Shown: piece after piece, positions 1 through 5,555 of the stretch
Layout: the number at the start of each line of letters is the position of its first letter
Position numbering within the stretch: position 1 is the first letter of the stretch
Assembly (NCBI GenBank): GCA_964564905.1
Contig: CAZMCI010000055.1
Location: 1-6,167, forward strand
Direction: 5' to 3'
From: B75-G9 sp964564905
Lineage (GTDB): Archaea; Hadarchaeota; Hadarchaeia; Hadarchaeales; Hadarchaeaceae
Length of the DNA stretch: 6,167 nt
Position numbers and translations under genes: made by a program
The notes under the pieces: generated by a model
Told to the model about the DNA's origin: nothing
The model's database searches: none
Seen by the model: the letters and a program-made list of their open reading frames with translations, nothing else

Positions 1-57
1 CGGGTACTTGCAAAGCGCAAACTTTCACCTTGTTATAGTTTTGAACTCTTTACTAAT

Positions 58-98
58 AAAAAAAAGACCTCCACGGTCTCGGTACGTGTCCGTGGAGG
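58..98 (-). terminator. Stem-loop plus oligo-T terminator of the pilin gene at 113-655
   Basis: Positions 68-76 and 90-98 form a perfect 9-bp inverted repeat (cctccacgg / ccgtggagg) with a 13-nt loop. Read on the minus strand, the stem is followed by TC and then eight T residues (65 down to 58). It begins 15 bases past the minus-strand stop codon at 113-115. The arrangement resembles an intrinsic terminator, and the T-run alone fits archaeal termination. The orientation fits only the minus strand. Confidence 0.8.
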
Positions 99-112
99 AT
101 CACTTTAGTTTA

Positions 113-655
113 CTAAACTGGAATCGGATCAGGCAAGCTCGTGTCCTGGAAAATCACTGTACCCGTGCTCGCATCTTTTATGGTTAGGCTGGTAGGTTTG
201 AAATTTTCTGCATCGGTGCCCTTAAAGATTATCACAAGTGTCGAACCGGAACCCGCTTTCCAAGGCCACTGGGCTACTTCCAAGTCAGGCGGATTAGCTG
301 TCACCCATGATATATCTACGTAGTCACCCGCTCCAGCGTCAGGAAGTTTCTCCGCGGAACCACGGGCATAATGATCGGCGGGTGCACCCGCGCCATACCA
401 TCCACCTTCGACCTCAATGCTGATCGAGCCAGCTTGGATAGCATCCGGGCCCCAGTTTTTCAGAACTACTTTCATTTCGTTGTTAGTCGCATTATTTTCG
501 ACTCTATCAGTTACCAGCATCGCGTTTATTCCCGCGCCAGTAGGAGAAACTGTGCTTAGTACCACCGCAACCATTCCAACTGCCGCCACAGTCAATGCAA
601 TCAGCAAGATCGTAGCAATTACTGGAGAAACACCCTTCTTGTCAAATCCCTTCAT
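113..655 (-). CDS. Archaeal type IV pilin-like protein (minor pilin or pseudopilin), 180 aa
   Basis: The N-terminus MKGFDKKGVSPVIATILLIA is the classic archaeal pilin (DUF1628-type) signature. It has a short basic leader, then G8, the VSPV motif at 9-12, and a hydrophobic helix to about residue 34. Prepilin peptidase is expected to cut after G8, and the helix would then form the filament core or anchor the protein in the membrane. The remainder (about 40-180) is beta-rich and ends in a Pro-rich tail; it has no recognisable catalytic or binding domain. ATG at 655 is chosen because GGAGGG lies 5 nt upstream on the minus strand; an extension to TTG at 682 would include that Shine-Dalgarno sequence in the coding region. 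The gene is single, has its own terminator, and is divergent from the Lrp-type regulator. The protein family is clear but the specific role (structural, adhesive or minor pilin) is not. Confidence 0.85.
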   Translation of the reverse strand: MKGFDKKGVSPVIATILLIALTVAAVGMVAVVLSTVSPTGAGINAMLVTDRVENNATNNEMKVVLKNWGPDAIQAGSISIEVEGGWYGAGAPADHYARGSAEKLPDAGAGDYVDISWVTANPPDLEVAQWPWKAGSGSTLVIIFKGTDAENFKPTSLTIKDASTGTVIFQDTSLPDPIPV

Positions 656-660
656 TTTTT

Positions 661-666
661 CCCTCC
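661..666 (-). promoter_or_regulatory. Shine-Dalgarno site of the pilin gene
   Basis: On the minus strand the sequence reads AGAAGGAGGG followed by five A residues and ATG (655-653). The match to the anti-Shine-Dalgarno end of 16S rRNA and the 5-nt spacing decide the start codon. They exclude the longer TTG-initiated frame from 682. Confidence 0.75.
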
Positions 667-703
667 TTCTTGTTTTATGCAAAGTTACCTATGTCGGGAG
701 GCC

Positions 704-713
704 ATTTAAATAA
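704..713 (-). promoter_or_regulatory. Putative TATA box of the pilin gene
   Basis: The minus strand carries TTATTTAAAT at 713-704. An archaeal start site about 26 nt downstream of its centre would fall near 681, giving a roughly 25-nt leader that contains the Shine-Dalgarno site at 666-661. This is supported by spacing and composition only. The BRE upstream (gaggaac) is weak. Confidence 0.4.
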
Positions 714-735
714 GTTCCTCCCCCTCAAAAATCTT

Positions 736-790
736 AAAATATTTTTTACGACGCCTTAATAGCAAAGCCTTAAAAATTCAAAAATTTCAA
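736..790. promoter_or_regulatory. AT-rich candidate operator region between pilin and regulator
   Basis: This region contains a 10-bp palindrome AAAATATTTT (736-745) and an 8-nt-spaced direct repeat of AAAAATT (772-778 and 780-786). The repeat overlaps the presumed TATA box of the regulator gene. Lrp/AsnC proteins commonly bind AT-rich, partly palindromic sites beside their own gene. Autoregulation, and possibly control of the divergent pilin, is inferred rather than shown. Confidence 0.25.
761..776 (+). promoter_or_regulatory. BRE/TATA promoter of the Lrp-type gene (probably leaderless)
   Basis: The sequence agcaaagc (761-768, BRE-like, purine/A-rich) is followed by CTTAAAAA (769-776, TATA-like). 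The usual archaeal spacing of about 26 nt from the TATA centre puts the transcription start at about 799-800, on the ATG itself. No Shine-Dalgarno sequence precedes the ATG, so a leaderless mRNA is the simplest reading. Confidence 0.5.
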
Positions 791-799
791 GTAAAATTG

Positions 800-1279
800 A
801 TGAAATCTTTAAAAATCGACGAGGGCGGAGAGGAGATACTGAGAATTCTGGAGGAGAACTCCAGGACTCCTCTGAGGGAGATCGCCAAAAAGCTGAAGTC
901 CTCGGAGGGGATGGTCCACCACCGCATCGAGCGCATGAAAAAAGACGGGATAATCGAAAGGTTCTCCATCGTCGTGAATCCCGAAAAGATTGGGATCGAG
1001 CTGACCGTCCTGATCCACCTTAAGATTTCAGGGCCCGACCTCTGGAGGACGATGGACGATCTGGCAACACGTGACGAGGTCCGTTGCGTCTATTCCATCT
1101 CGGGCGATTACAACGCCCTCCTGTTCTGCAGGTTCAGAGATATGAAGCACCTGAATGAATTTCTGACGGAGACCCTGGAGATCAAATCTGTGGAGCGAAG
1201 CATGGTCCTGCCTGTCCTGAAAAAAGTGAAGGAGGATTTCGCGGTCCTCCGCAGGGCACCCCGACCCACGACACTCTGA
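800..1279 (+). CDS. Lrp/AsnC-family transcriptional regulator, 159 aa
   Basis: The length and layout are those of a full Lrp/AsnC protein. The N-terminal winged helix-turn-helix covers about residues 7-58: helix EEILRILEEN, helix LREIAKKL, recognition helix around SEGMVHHRIERMKKDG, and wing IIERFSIVVN. An alpha-beta RAM/AsnC effector-binding and oligomerisation domain follows at about 68-140. It includes SGDYNALLF (101-109), which matches the Gly-Asp/x-Tyr-Asp/Asn turn of the family. Such proteins form dimers to octamers and respond to amino acids or other small ligands; the ligand here is unknown. ATG at 800 is preferred over the adjacent TTG at 797 and appears to be leaderless. The gene is divergent from the pilin gene at 113-655 and may regulate itself and that neighbour (inference). 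The C-terminal RRAPRPTTL is a short, probably disordered tail. Confidence 0.9.
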   Translation: MKSLKIDEGGEEILRILEENSRTPLREIAKKLKSSEGMVHHRIERMKKDGIIERFSIVVNPEKIGIELTVLIHLKISGPDLWRTMDDLATRDEVRCVYSISGDYNALLFCRFRDMKHLNEFLTETLEIKSVERSMVLPVLKKVKEDFAVLRRAPRPTTL

Positions 1280-1379
1280 AGAGCCGGACGATCGGATTTG
1301 CCCCAATTTCGCCCGTTGTTTGCCGCTCAGATCCCGGGAAAGGGTGGTTCTACAACAAGACCGATGCCAACCCGGAACT

Positions 1380-1763
1380 TTACTTGGAGCTTATGATGCC
1401 GACCACAAGAAACATCGTGCCGATTATGCAGAGGGCCCAGGTGATGGTGCCGCCCACCCAAAGACCGGCCTTTAAGAGGTAAGTGCCCGCCTCCGCTTGC
1501 CCGACGGAAATAAGAGTGTCCGCAAAAATCTGAAACGCAGAGGTGAACACGGCGAAGAGAGCCCCCGCGGCCAAGAATTTGGTCCCTATGACCGAACACT
1601 GCGCAAGTCTGGTGTAATAAAGCAATGTCAATACGGCGAGCCAGCCTAATGCTATTGCGGTGTATCCGCCAAGTATCATTAGCTCCCTTGATTTTTTTAG
1701 AACCTTCGAAGCTAAAAACGTTTGTGGACGAACATTTTCTGGAGATGGTGGCCCGGTCCCCAC
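1380..1763 (-). CDS. Small membrane protein with three predicted transmembrane helices, 127 aa, family not recognised
   Basis: Hydrophobic segments lie at about residues 29-50 (MILGGYTAIALGWLAVLTLL), 62-84 (FLAAGALFAVFTSAFQIFA) and 95-124 (a long segment with LWVGGTITWALCIIGTMF). The protein ends in SSK. A basic stretch KVLKKSR (20-26) before the first helix suggests the N-terminus stays in the cytoplasm. The start is uncertain. GTG at 1763 begins one base after the stop codon of the upstream gene (TAG-G-GTG), which suggests translational coupling, but it has no clear Shine-Dalgarno sequence. ATG at 1679 has GGAG only 3 nt upstream and would give 99 aa without the basic segment. I prefer the longer form because the basic segment is normal for such a protein. 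No catalytic or transport motif is visible. The protein is probably co-expressed with the 69-residue partner. Confidence 0.6.
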   Translation of the reverse strand: MGTGPPSPENVRPQTFLASKVLKKSRELMILGGYTAIALGWLAVLTLLYYTRLAQCSVIGTKFLAAGALFAVFTSAFQIFADTLISVGQAEAGTYLLKAGLWVGGTITWALCIIGTMFLVVGIISSK

Positions 1764-1764
1764 C

Positions 1765-1974
1765 CTACATCTGGAGCTTCCGCTCGGCCAACGCGTTTTT
1801 TATTATCTCCCTAGCTATTTCCACCAAGTCCGCAAATGTCCCGCGGCTGTACGCAAACGCGGAACTGTACCTCGCATCGGCGATAAATTGAGCGGCGGCC
1901 GCTTCCGGATGGGTGATCATCTTTTCTACAATAAACTTCTCGAACTCTCTCCTCAACTCGGGTTCCAGCGCCAT
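1765..1974 (-). CDS. Small soluble helical protein, 69 aa, unknown function
   Basis: The frame begins at ATG 1974, preceded by GGTG about 6 nt upstream, a partial match to the Shine-Dalgarno consensus. The product is charged and almost wholly helical in appearance. An N-terminal helix (about 3-20, LEPELRREFEKFIVEKM) is followed by an alanine-rich middle and a C-terminal amphipathic helix (about 46-66, FADLVEIAREIIKNALAERK). There is no signal peptide, Cys pair or known motif. The stop codon is one base from the GTG start of the membrane-protein gene, so the two probably form a two-gene operon and may act together at the membrane (inference). I do not recognise the family. Frame length and coding-like composition are the main support. 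Confidence 0.55.
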   Translation of the reverse strand: MALEPELRREFEKFIVEKMITHPEAAAAQFIADARYSSAFAYSRGTFADLVEIAREIIKNALAERKLQM

Positions 1975-2213
1975 TTCAACACCATTTGGGACATGGATAT
2001 TGAGGGCAAATTTTTCCTAGCGAATCCACGCGTGTACAAGCCCAATCCCCCGTTAATAAATGGTTGGAGTTTCTTTTAAAGATAAAGCTTAACACATCGT
2101 ACTATCTAGTCCTGTCTTCAACACACAAAGAAGGAATGCCTAATGCTCCAACAAACCCAGTTCTGAGGCAGAAGTTCTGAAGCATTTGCTCCTTTTTAGC
2201 GGCAATGGTATCG
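1975..2213. other. Intergenic region downstream of the GH26 gene, upstream of the small operon
   Basis: This is a 239-base gap in which I see no large gene. On the minus strand TTTAAAAG (about 2074-2081) and ATTTATTAAC (about 2052-2061) are possible TATA boxes for the small operon ending at 1380. A pyrimidine-rich tract (ttccttcttt read on the minus strand, about 2126-2135) could terminate the GH26 transcript. Only a 5-bp hairpin (2161-2165 with 2169-2173) was found. None of these signals is strong. Confidence 0.3.
2102..2185 (-). CDS. Possible 27-aa small ORF (doubtful)
   Basis: The minus strand reads AAAAAGGAGCAA then ATG at 2185, a good GGAG but with only 3 nt of spacing. The frame runs to a TAG at 2102-2104 and encodes a peptide beginning MLQNFCLRTGFVGALG. 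It lies just after the GH26 stop codon. There is no recognisable motif or membrane segment. A chance frame is as likely as a real small gene. Confidence 0.15.
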   Translation of the reverse strand: MLQNFCLRTGFVGALGIPSLCVEDRTR

Positions 2214-2673
2214 TCATGCATACCTTACCCATCTCACGTTATCCACGTAGAAAGTGCCGCTAGTTTCAATTGTAACCTTGAACGGATATTCGATAGCCGA
2301 AAGATCCGCTTCAAAATCATCCAGCGGAATTGTTATATCTTGCCAAGTGTTGTTCCCATCCCAACCATAGTTGTTGATATACCTAACGTGGGTCTGGGTT
2401 GTATCCTGTATTTCAACTTTTAGATTGGCAGGAGTCTTTACCCAGAATTTTAGGTCGCCCCCAGCATAGGCTGAGAGATCTTCAGGATTGTAGTATCCCC
2501 AGCCCGCCCAACTGCCAGCATTCGTCTTCGTTTCGAAACACTTGCTTCCCTCGGGCGGGGTCTCGCCTGTATACTCTGCATCGAAGCTCCCTTGATTGCC
2601 GTCAGACCATGTGTAAACCTTAGAAGTCCCTTCCTGCCAATGGCCGAAACCTGCATCGCTATACACCGCGTAG
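2214..2673 (-). other. C-terminal jelly-roll-like domain of the GH26 protein (copy 1)
   Basis: This region encodes about the last 150 residues of the GH26 protein. It aligns along its whole length with residues about 177-315 of the divergent pilin-type protein. Shared blocks are TWSDG near the start, FETKTNAGSWAGWG, LKFWVKTPA.LKVEI, NYGWDG.NTWQ.ITIP, PFKVTI.TSGTFY, and VRWV at the end. The pattern of short beta strands ending in a GTFYVDNVRWV-like strand is typical of carbohydrate-binding jelly rolls (CBM or galactose-binding-like). I cannot assign a CAZy family. Confidence 0.65.
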
Positions 2674-4553
2674 TACTCCACAGGCTGGGCAGCGGCTGTT
2701 ATCGTCACCTGATTCTCGCTCCAGTCGCTTGCTGCCCCTCGCTCGTCGATCGCTCTCACCCTGATCGTATACGTGCCTTCTGCCGCCCACCGATGGGAAA
2801 CGGTTACAACCGCACCGGAGTTAAAGTAGGGTGTAACGGTGAACCCATCCCCCCAATCGAAGAAATATTTTATCTTGTCCCCATCACCATCGGTCGCCCG
2901 CACCTGGAACTGAAGGGTGTCCTGAGTAGTCCCAGAGCTCGGCCATGAGAGCTGGCTTGGCTTGCTTGGGGCAACATTCGTCTCTCGATACGGAACCCTT
3001 TCTTGAATGCTCGAGACGTAGTAAGTGTTGGACATCTCCATCCGAAAGTTCTCAACGTTTTGGCTTGCTTCGATGTCAGAGGGGTTGTCCGAGTGAATCC
3101 TCCAGTCACGCTCTTTGTCTATATGAAACCACGCGAAAAGGTCAAACCCAGCCCACTCGTAGTCGTTTTCTCTGAGCTCACTGAACGTATCCGCAATCCA
3201 CTCGTCTTTGTCATTAGCCTCCGAGGGAGCCCCCTCCTCTGAGCAGGCGAACTCCGCTAACATCAATGGCTTAATGTAGAAGTTTTCATTCAGGTTTTCG
3301 ATCCACCCAGTGTAGAACCCGAGAAATACTTGTGAGAAGCTCTCCCACTGACTTCCGGCAAATGCCCCCTCGCCCCAATTGAACCCATCGACGCCTATCC
3401 AGTCCACATAAGCGTGGCCCGGGTAATAGTTCTGCCATCTGTTCCACGTTTCGTTGGGGATATTCCTATGATAAGGAGACCAGATCCACGTCACGTTCAG
3501 AGCATTCTCCTGTAGGAAAATGTTGTACACATGGCGCCAAGCGTCTACGTATCGCTCAGGGCCATCTGGCTTGGTTGGATCGCCGTAGCCGTTGAGAGTT
3601 CCTCCACCATTAGCAGAGCCACTCCAGCAGTACCAGTCGCCGTTCATCTCGTGGGCGAACCTCAAAAAGAGAGGGTAGCGCCACTTTCTAGCCGCGTGCG
3701 CCCAATTTCGAATGTAATCATCGTACTGCCCAGCAATGATGTTATCGAGTGGAATGTTCTCAATGCCGCTAGCCGTCCAAATTTGAGGTTGCCAAGTAAT
3801 GTAGGGGATAGCGCCCTCTTCCCGAATGATCTCGCAAATGCGCCTGGGGAACTGAACAAAGTTGACACTGCCATCATCCTTCCCAGCCCAGTTGGCGAAG
3901 CCTAGGACAACAGAAAGTTCCTTCTGGGCTATCGACTCAAACTCTCTGATGTTTTCGCGGAGCGGTTCAGGTTTGATTTGGCTGGGATGTTCCCACTCGT
4001 AGTCGCCGGTCGCTGGGTCGCCATACCACTCCACCACGAAAGCCCCTGTGTAACTTCCCGAAGTAGGTGTGAGTTTGTCATAGGGAGGCAACGCCGGGAG
4101 CACGATGTTGGTAGCACTAACCAATGTTGCACCTGAGGATTTATGTACGAGAACCGCTCTTACTGTCTTTCCCTCAAAATTCTCCGACACGAGGGCTACG
4201 AGCCTTCCACCTGGCTCGAAGACATCAGCGTTTGGCATGGCGATTAAATTGTCATATTCAATTGTTTGGGAGAGTCCATCCCCCTCGATGATTACTCTCA
4301 AATATTTAGTTGAAATCGATGAACCGCCGAGATTGGTGAAAATAAGTGCTAGCTCGCCCTCCTGCTCGCCTCCTCGGAGCTTTATTCCCTCCAGATCGGG
4401 CGCTGGTTGTGAGGGCAACACGTCTGAGAGGGATACTGCCACGACGCTCGCTGCAGCTATCACCAAGCCTATCAGCAAAACTGTCACCATAACTGGTGAG
4501 ACGCCCGTGTTTTCCGATCCGATTTTCCAAACACGCCGAGGCGAGCGAGCCAT
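2214..4553 (-). CDS. Pilin-anchored GH26 glycoside hydrolase (beta-mannanase type) with PKD-like and C-terminal carbohydrate-binding domains, 779 aa
   Basis: Domains in order, numbered from ATG 4553. A pilin-type N-terminus has GVSPV at 17-21 and a hydrophobic helix to about 44. A beta-rich linker spans about 48-155. A GH26 catalytic domain spans about 160-505. A PKD-like domain (about 526-620) contains FDWGDG and GTYTIRVRAID. A jelly-roll-like C-terminal domain spans about 628-779 and is shared with the neighbour. The acid/base Glu is E302 in RFAHEMNGDWYCW and the nucleophile is E434 in LMLAEFACSE; both match the HEMNG and AEF signatures of GH26. Other family-like parts are VDWIGVDGFNW (383-393) and the aromatic FAWFHIDKERDW. 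GH26 enzymes mostly hydrolyse beta-1,4-mannan with retention, though some cut xylan or mixed-linkage glucan, so the substrate is not certain. The enzyme should face outside, anchored by the helix. An adjacent GTG at 4556 is an alternative start; TAA at 4557-4559 closes the frame above it. Confidence 0.9.
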   Translation of the reverse strand: MARSPRRVWKIGSENTGVSPVMVTVLLIGLVIAAASVVAVSLSDVLPSQPAPDLEGIKLRGGEQEGELALIFTNLGGSSISTKYLRVIIEGDGLSQTIEYDNLIAMPNADVFEPGGRLVALVSENFEGKTVRAVLVHKSSGATLVSATNIVLPALPPYDKLTPTSGSYTGAFVVEWYGDPATGDYEWEHPSQIKPEPLRENIREFESIAQKELSVVLGFANWAGKDDGSVNFVQFPRRICEIIREEGAIPYITWQPQIWTASGIENIPLDNIIAGQYDDYIRNWAHAARKWRYPLFLRFAHEMNGDWYCWSGSANGGGTLNGYGDPTKPDGPERYVDAWRHVYNIFLQENALNVTWIWSPYHRNIPNETWNRWQNYYPGHAYVDWIGVDGFNWGEGAFAGSQWESFSQVFLGFYTGWIENLNENFYIKPLMLAEFACSEEGAPSEANDKDEWIADTFSELRENDYEWAGFDLFAWFHIDKERDWRIHSDNPSDIEASQNVENFRMEMSNTYYVSSIQERVPYRETNVAPSKPSQLSWPSSGTTQDTLQFQVRATDGDGDKIKYFFDWGDGFTVTPYFNSGAVVTVSHRWAAEGTYTIRVRAIDERGAASDWSENQVTITAAAQPVEYYAVYSDAGFGHWQEGTSKVYTWSDGNQGSFDAEYTGETPPEGSKCFETKTNAGSWAGWGYYNPEDLSAYAGGDLKFWVKTPANLKVEIQDTTQTHVRYINNYGWDGNNTWQDITIPLDDFEADLSAIEYPFKVTIETSGTFYVDNVRWVRYA
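2496..2567 (-). repeat. 72-bp exact repeat, copy 1 (inverted relative to copy 2)
   Basis: Read on the minus strand, this segment is identical base for base to plus-strand 5199-5270. It starts GGCGAGACCCCGCCCGAGGG and ends GGCGGGCTGGGGA. It encodes 24 codons in frame in both genes, with no synonymous differences. The codons on both sides differ between copies at many third positions. Confidence 0.95.
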
Positions 4554-4607
4554 CACTTACCCCTTTTTATTTATGTGTGATATTCCATAACTAATTAGTG
4601 GTCTCAC
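4554..4607. promoter_or_regulatory. Compact bidirectional promoter for the GH26 and pilin-CBM genes
   Basis: Only 54 bp separate the two divergent ATG codons. CTTTTTATTTAT at 4563-4574 is a plausible plus-strand TATA box, placing transcription near 4594 and giving a short leader for ATG 4608. A 10-bp perfect palindrome ACTAATTAGT (4590-4599) lies where a minus-strand TATA box would put the GH26 start near 4568; that leader would contain AAGGGG ahead of the ATG. The palindrome could also be an operator. The two genes cannot have independent upstream regions, so joint control is likely. Confidence 0.5.
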
Positions 4608-5555
4608 ATGTTACACAACGGTTGGAGAGCTGGCGAGCAGGGAGTAACACCAGTGGTCGCAACGCTCTTGCTCATAGGGCTGACGATAGCGGCTGTTAGC
4701 GTGGTTGCGGTCACCGTGGGGCAAATGCAGCCCAGCGGTAGGGCGCCCCAAGTGGAGTTGGGCAATATAAGAGCCGAGCTGATTCAGGGAGATGCCGATA
4801 ATCTGGTGACGCGGGTTTCGTTCGTTCATAAAGGAGGAGAGCCTCTCAAGGCAAATGAGCTCAGGGTGACTATTCATGGGGTAAACAATCTAGGTGACGA
4901 GGGCTCAACCTCGATAAGCACCACATCTGATGCTTCGATAAAGTTTGGTGACGATACCGCGTGCGTGCTCGCGAACTGGCAGGACTTTTCAACACCGCGG
5001 GGCGAGCCCTATTATCCTAGTGGAACAGAGGTTGAGATATTCATAGTTCACGACCCCTCTGGTACTCTTCTAGCGAATGTTAGCACTACGGTTGGTGGGC
5101 GGGTTTTTCCCGTGTACGGCGATTCTGGTATACCATTCGGAAGCGAGGTCTGGACATGGTCTGATGGTGGATCGGGAAGTTTCAACGGAGATTACACCGG
5201 CGAGACCCCGCCCGAGGGAAGCAAGTGTTTCGAAACGAAGACGAATGCTGGCAGTTGGGCGGGCTGGGGAGTGTTTCTGGTTTATCCTTCTCACCACACC
5301 GTTGACTTATCATCCTACAGTTCCCTCAAATTCTGGGTGAAAACACCCGCGGACTTGAAGGTGGAGATAGAAGCTCCAGAGGGGACCACACAAACCAAAT
5401 GGATCAGCAATTACGGCTGGGACGGAACAAACACTTGGCAGGAGATAACCATTCCCGCAGGCGACTTCACGAATTTGGATCAGGTCTATTGTCCGTTTAA
5501 AGTAACAATCCCAACTAGCGGAACTTTTTATGCTGACTACGTGCGCTGGGTTTAG
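4608..5555 (+). CDS. Type IV pilin-like surface protein with C-terminal carbohydrate-binding-like domain, 315 aa
   Basis: The leader MLHNGWRAGEQ precedes GVTPV (12-16) and a hydrophobic helix to about residue 38, the archaeal pilin N-terminus. Cleavage by prepilin peptidase is expected after G12. A beta-rich pilin-like region (about 48-170, including ANELRVTIHGVNNLGDEGS) leads to a jelly-roll-like domain at about 177-315. That domain is homologous to the last 150 residues of the divergent GH26 protein. There is no catalytic domain, so the product is probably a non-enzymatic polysaccharide-binding pilin or pseudopilin. The start is fixed: an in-frame TAG at 4596-4598 lies just upstream, and ATG 4608 is the only start before the pilin motif. 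The Shine-Dalgarno sequence is weak (gtggt, 5 nt away). Aromatic residues in WAGWG and NYGWDG may stack on sugars, by family analogy only. Confidence 0.88.
   Translation: MLHNGWRAGEQGVTPVVATLLLIGLTIAAVSVVAVTVGQMQPSGRAPQVELGNIRAELIQGDADNLVTRVSFVHKGGEPLKANELRVTIHGVNNLGDEGSTSISTTSDASIKFGDDTACVLANWQDFSTPRGEPYYPSGTEVEIFIVHDPSGTLLANVSTTVGGRVFPVYGDSGIPFGSEVWTWSDGGSGSFNGDYTGETPPEGSKCFETKTNAGSWAGWGVFLVYPSHHTVDLSSYSSLKFWVKTPADLKVEIEAPEGTTQTKWISNYGWDGTNTWQEITIPAGDFTNLDQVYCPFKVTIPTSGTFYADYVRWV
5136..5555 (+). other. C-terminal jelly-roll-like domain of the pilin-CBM protein (copy 2)
   Basis: This region encodes residues about 177-315, homologous to the C-terminal domain of the GH26 protein. The copies differ by small insertions. 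VFLVYPSHHTVDLSS replaces the shorter YYNPEDLSA region after WAGWG, and EAPEGTTQTKW replaces QDTTQTHVRY. The divergence outside the 72-bp identical block shows the duplication itself is not recent. Confidence 0.65.
5199..5270 (+). repeat. 72-bp exact repeat, copy 2
   Basis: This is the partner of minus-strand 2567-2496. It encodes residues 198-221 of the pilin-CBM protein. The first mismatches lie immediately outside: c against a before the block, and gtg against tac after it. The two copies are in inverted orientation about 2.6 kb apart. Confidence 0.95.

Noticed and set aside
1..57. Possible gene end or regulatory element at the left edge
   Set aside because: The stretch is too short, with no supported frame, repeat or motif.
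656..682. N-terminal extension of the pilin from TTG 682 (MHKTRRREK...)
   Set aside because: The extension covers a strong Shine-Dalgarno site (666-661) that serves ATG 655, and the presumed transcription start lies near 681.
1280..1379. Terminator or small RNA between the convergent regulator and membrane-protein genes
   Set aside because: I found no clear hairpin with a T-run on either strand in this 100-base gap.
1327..1599. 90-aa minus-strand frame rich in Gly, His and Arg
   Set aside because: It overlaps the membrane-protein gene in another frame, and its His/Arg/Gly-rich composition is typical of an out-of-frame shadow.
2496..5270. Diversity-generating retroelement template/variable repeat pair
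   Set aside because: The 72-bp copies are identical, with no adenine-directed changes, and no reverse transcriptase gene is present in the window.
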